In this document: positions 6,011 to 6,637 of the stretch, in pieces
How positions within the stretch are numbered: position 1 is the first letter of the stretch
How the letters are laid out: each line of letters starts with the position of its first letter
NCBI GenBank assembly: GCA_016880695.1
Contig: JAEHCY010000296.1
Span: 1 to 6,637 of the forward strand
Reading direction: 5' to 3'
DNA: 6,637 nucleotides
Source: Chromatiaceae bacterium
GTDB lineage: Bacteria > Pseudomonadota > Gammaproteobacteria > Chromatiales > Chromatiaceae
Made by a program: the position numbers and the translations under genes
The notes under the pieces: generated by a model
Told to the model about the DNA's origin: nothing
The model's input: only the letters and a program-made list of their open reading frames with translations
The model's database searches: none

Positions 6011-6151
6011 CTCGCAATGGCCGCCGCGCGTCCTATCGGGACAAACGCTACGGAATGGGCAAAGCAAGCCAATGGGTAAAACACCGCTCGTGCCCAGTAG
6101 GCGCTACGTGGCGCATCGAGGGTCGAAGTCGCGCCAACGGTGGTTTCTCCA

Positions 6152-6637
6152 ATGATTCGCTTTGAGGGGGTCCGCAAGCGGTTCCGGCGCCAGGAGGTGC
6201 TCAAGGGCATCGATCTCACCATCGGGCGGGGTCATCGGGTGGCCCTGGTGGGCTCCAACGGCGCGGGGAAGACCACCCTGATCCGCTGTCTGCTCGGGGA
6301 GTACAACTGCCAGGGGCGGGTGAGCGTCGACGGACTCGAGCCCCGGGTACACCGCCGCGAGGTTCTGTCCAAGATCGGCTTCGTACCCCAATTGCCCCCC
6401 CCACTGAAGATGCCGGTGAACCAGCTCCTGCGCTTCAGTGCCGCAGTGTGCAACACCAGTCCCGCCGGCATGGAAGCCGTGGCCGAGCGCCTTGGGCTCG
6501 ACGTCGGGCATTTTCGCCATCAACCCTTCGTCAAGCTCTCGGGGGGGCAAAAGCAGAAGCTCCTCATCAGCATCGCGCTGGGCCGCAGCACCGAGCTTCT
6601 GGTGATGGACGAGCCCGCGGCCAACCTCGACCCCGAG
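6152..6637 (+). CDS. nosF: NosF, ABC transporter ATPase, 5' part only
   Basis: NosF is the cytoplasmic ATPase that, with membrane NosY and periplasmic NosD, drives assembly of the NosZ CuZ site, probably by moving a sulfur species or powering copper delivery. The window holds 162 residues; the frame runs open to the last base. Visible motifs are Walker A G-S-N-G-A-G-K-T-T (34-42), Q-loop Gln80, ABC signature L-S-G-G-Q (129-133), Walker B L-L-V-M-D-E-P (149-155) and the D-loop start N-L-D-P. The N-terminus M-I-R-F-E-G-V is a normal ABC first strand, supporting ATG 6152, with a partial ribosome binding site GGTGG eight bases upstream (6139-6143). An in-frame GTG at 6140 is possible but less likely. 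The H-loop is beyond the window. The ATPase family is certain; the NosF name rests on context. Confidence 0.93.
   Translation, partial: MIRFEGVRKRFRRQEVLKGIDLTIGRGHRVALVGSNGAGKTTLIRCLLGEYNCQGRVSVDGLEPRVHRREVLSKIGFVPQLPPPLKMPVNQLLRFSAAVCNTSPAGMEAVAERLGLDVGHFRHQPFVKLSGGQKQKLLISIALGRSTELLVMDEPAANLDPE

Noticed and set aside
5951..6079. 42-codon + strand frame in the nosH-nosF gap
   Set aside because: It has no Shine-Dalgarno sequence, runs through the repeat motif, and shows no recognisable features.
6109..6136. TGGCGC/GCGCCA inverted repeat just before nosF
   Set aside because: The six-base arms with a 16-base spacer are weak and expected by chance at this GC content.
5680..6222. 180-codon minus-strand open frame spanning the nosH end and the nosH-nosF gap
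   Set aside because: More than half is antisense to nosH and the nosF start, and the rest reads through the repeat-like motif; no start signal or family features support it.

Overview
The window is a stretch of a nitrous-oxide-reductase (nos) accessory operon from a high-GC denitrifying or N2O-respiring proteobacterium. All genes lie on the + strand. A beta- or gammaproteobacterium is the most likely source, judging from high GC, an FNR/DNR-type operator, and a gene order of cytochrome c, cytochrome c, membrane protein, nosD, nosG, nosH, nosF. That order, with NapG/NapH-like NosG and NosH and no NosR seen, is what is known for 'atypical' clade II nos clusters. The nosZ catalytic gene is not in the window. 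By synteny it should lie upstream, with nosY and nosL downstream, but this is inference.

Layout. Positions 1-239: C-terminal end of a class I c-type cytochrome. 240-402: intergenic region with a perfect 14-bp FNR/DNR-type palindrome, a -10-like hexamer at the class II distance, and a stable hairpin in the presumed 5' leader. 403-1101: secreted diheme cytochrome c. 1102-1341: gene-free gap with two GC-rich hairpins. 1342-2523: six-helix membrane protein resembling NosB, with His/Cys/Met-rich periplasmic loops. 2547-3941: NosD, a periplasmic beta-helix protein. 3952-4893: NosG, a Tat-exported polyferredoxin. 4946-5923: NosH, a membrane quinol dehydrogenase-type Fe-S protein. 5924-6151: gap with a dispersed-repeat-like motif. 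6152-6637: NosF, an ABC ATPase cut by the window end.

How the genes could work together: NosH and NosG would take electrons from the quinol pool and pass them to the periplasm. The two cytochromes c are candidates for carrying electrons to NosZ. NosD with NosF (and the expected NosY) belongs to the ABC-type system needed to mature the copper-sulfur CuZ site of NosZ. The NosB-like protein is exclusive to clade II clusters and has no established function. The internal FNR-type promoter suggests that the second cytochrome, and perhaps everything downstream, is induced by low oxygen or nitric oxide independently of the promoter in front of nosZ.

The least expected observations are the well-placed internal operator, the metal-ligand-rich loops of the NosB-like protein, a NosH ferredoxin motif lacking one expected cysteine, and the repeat-bearing gap between nosH and nosF.
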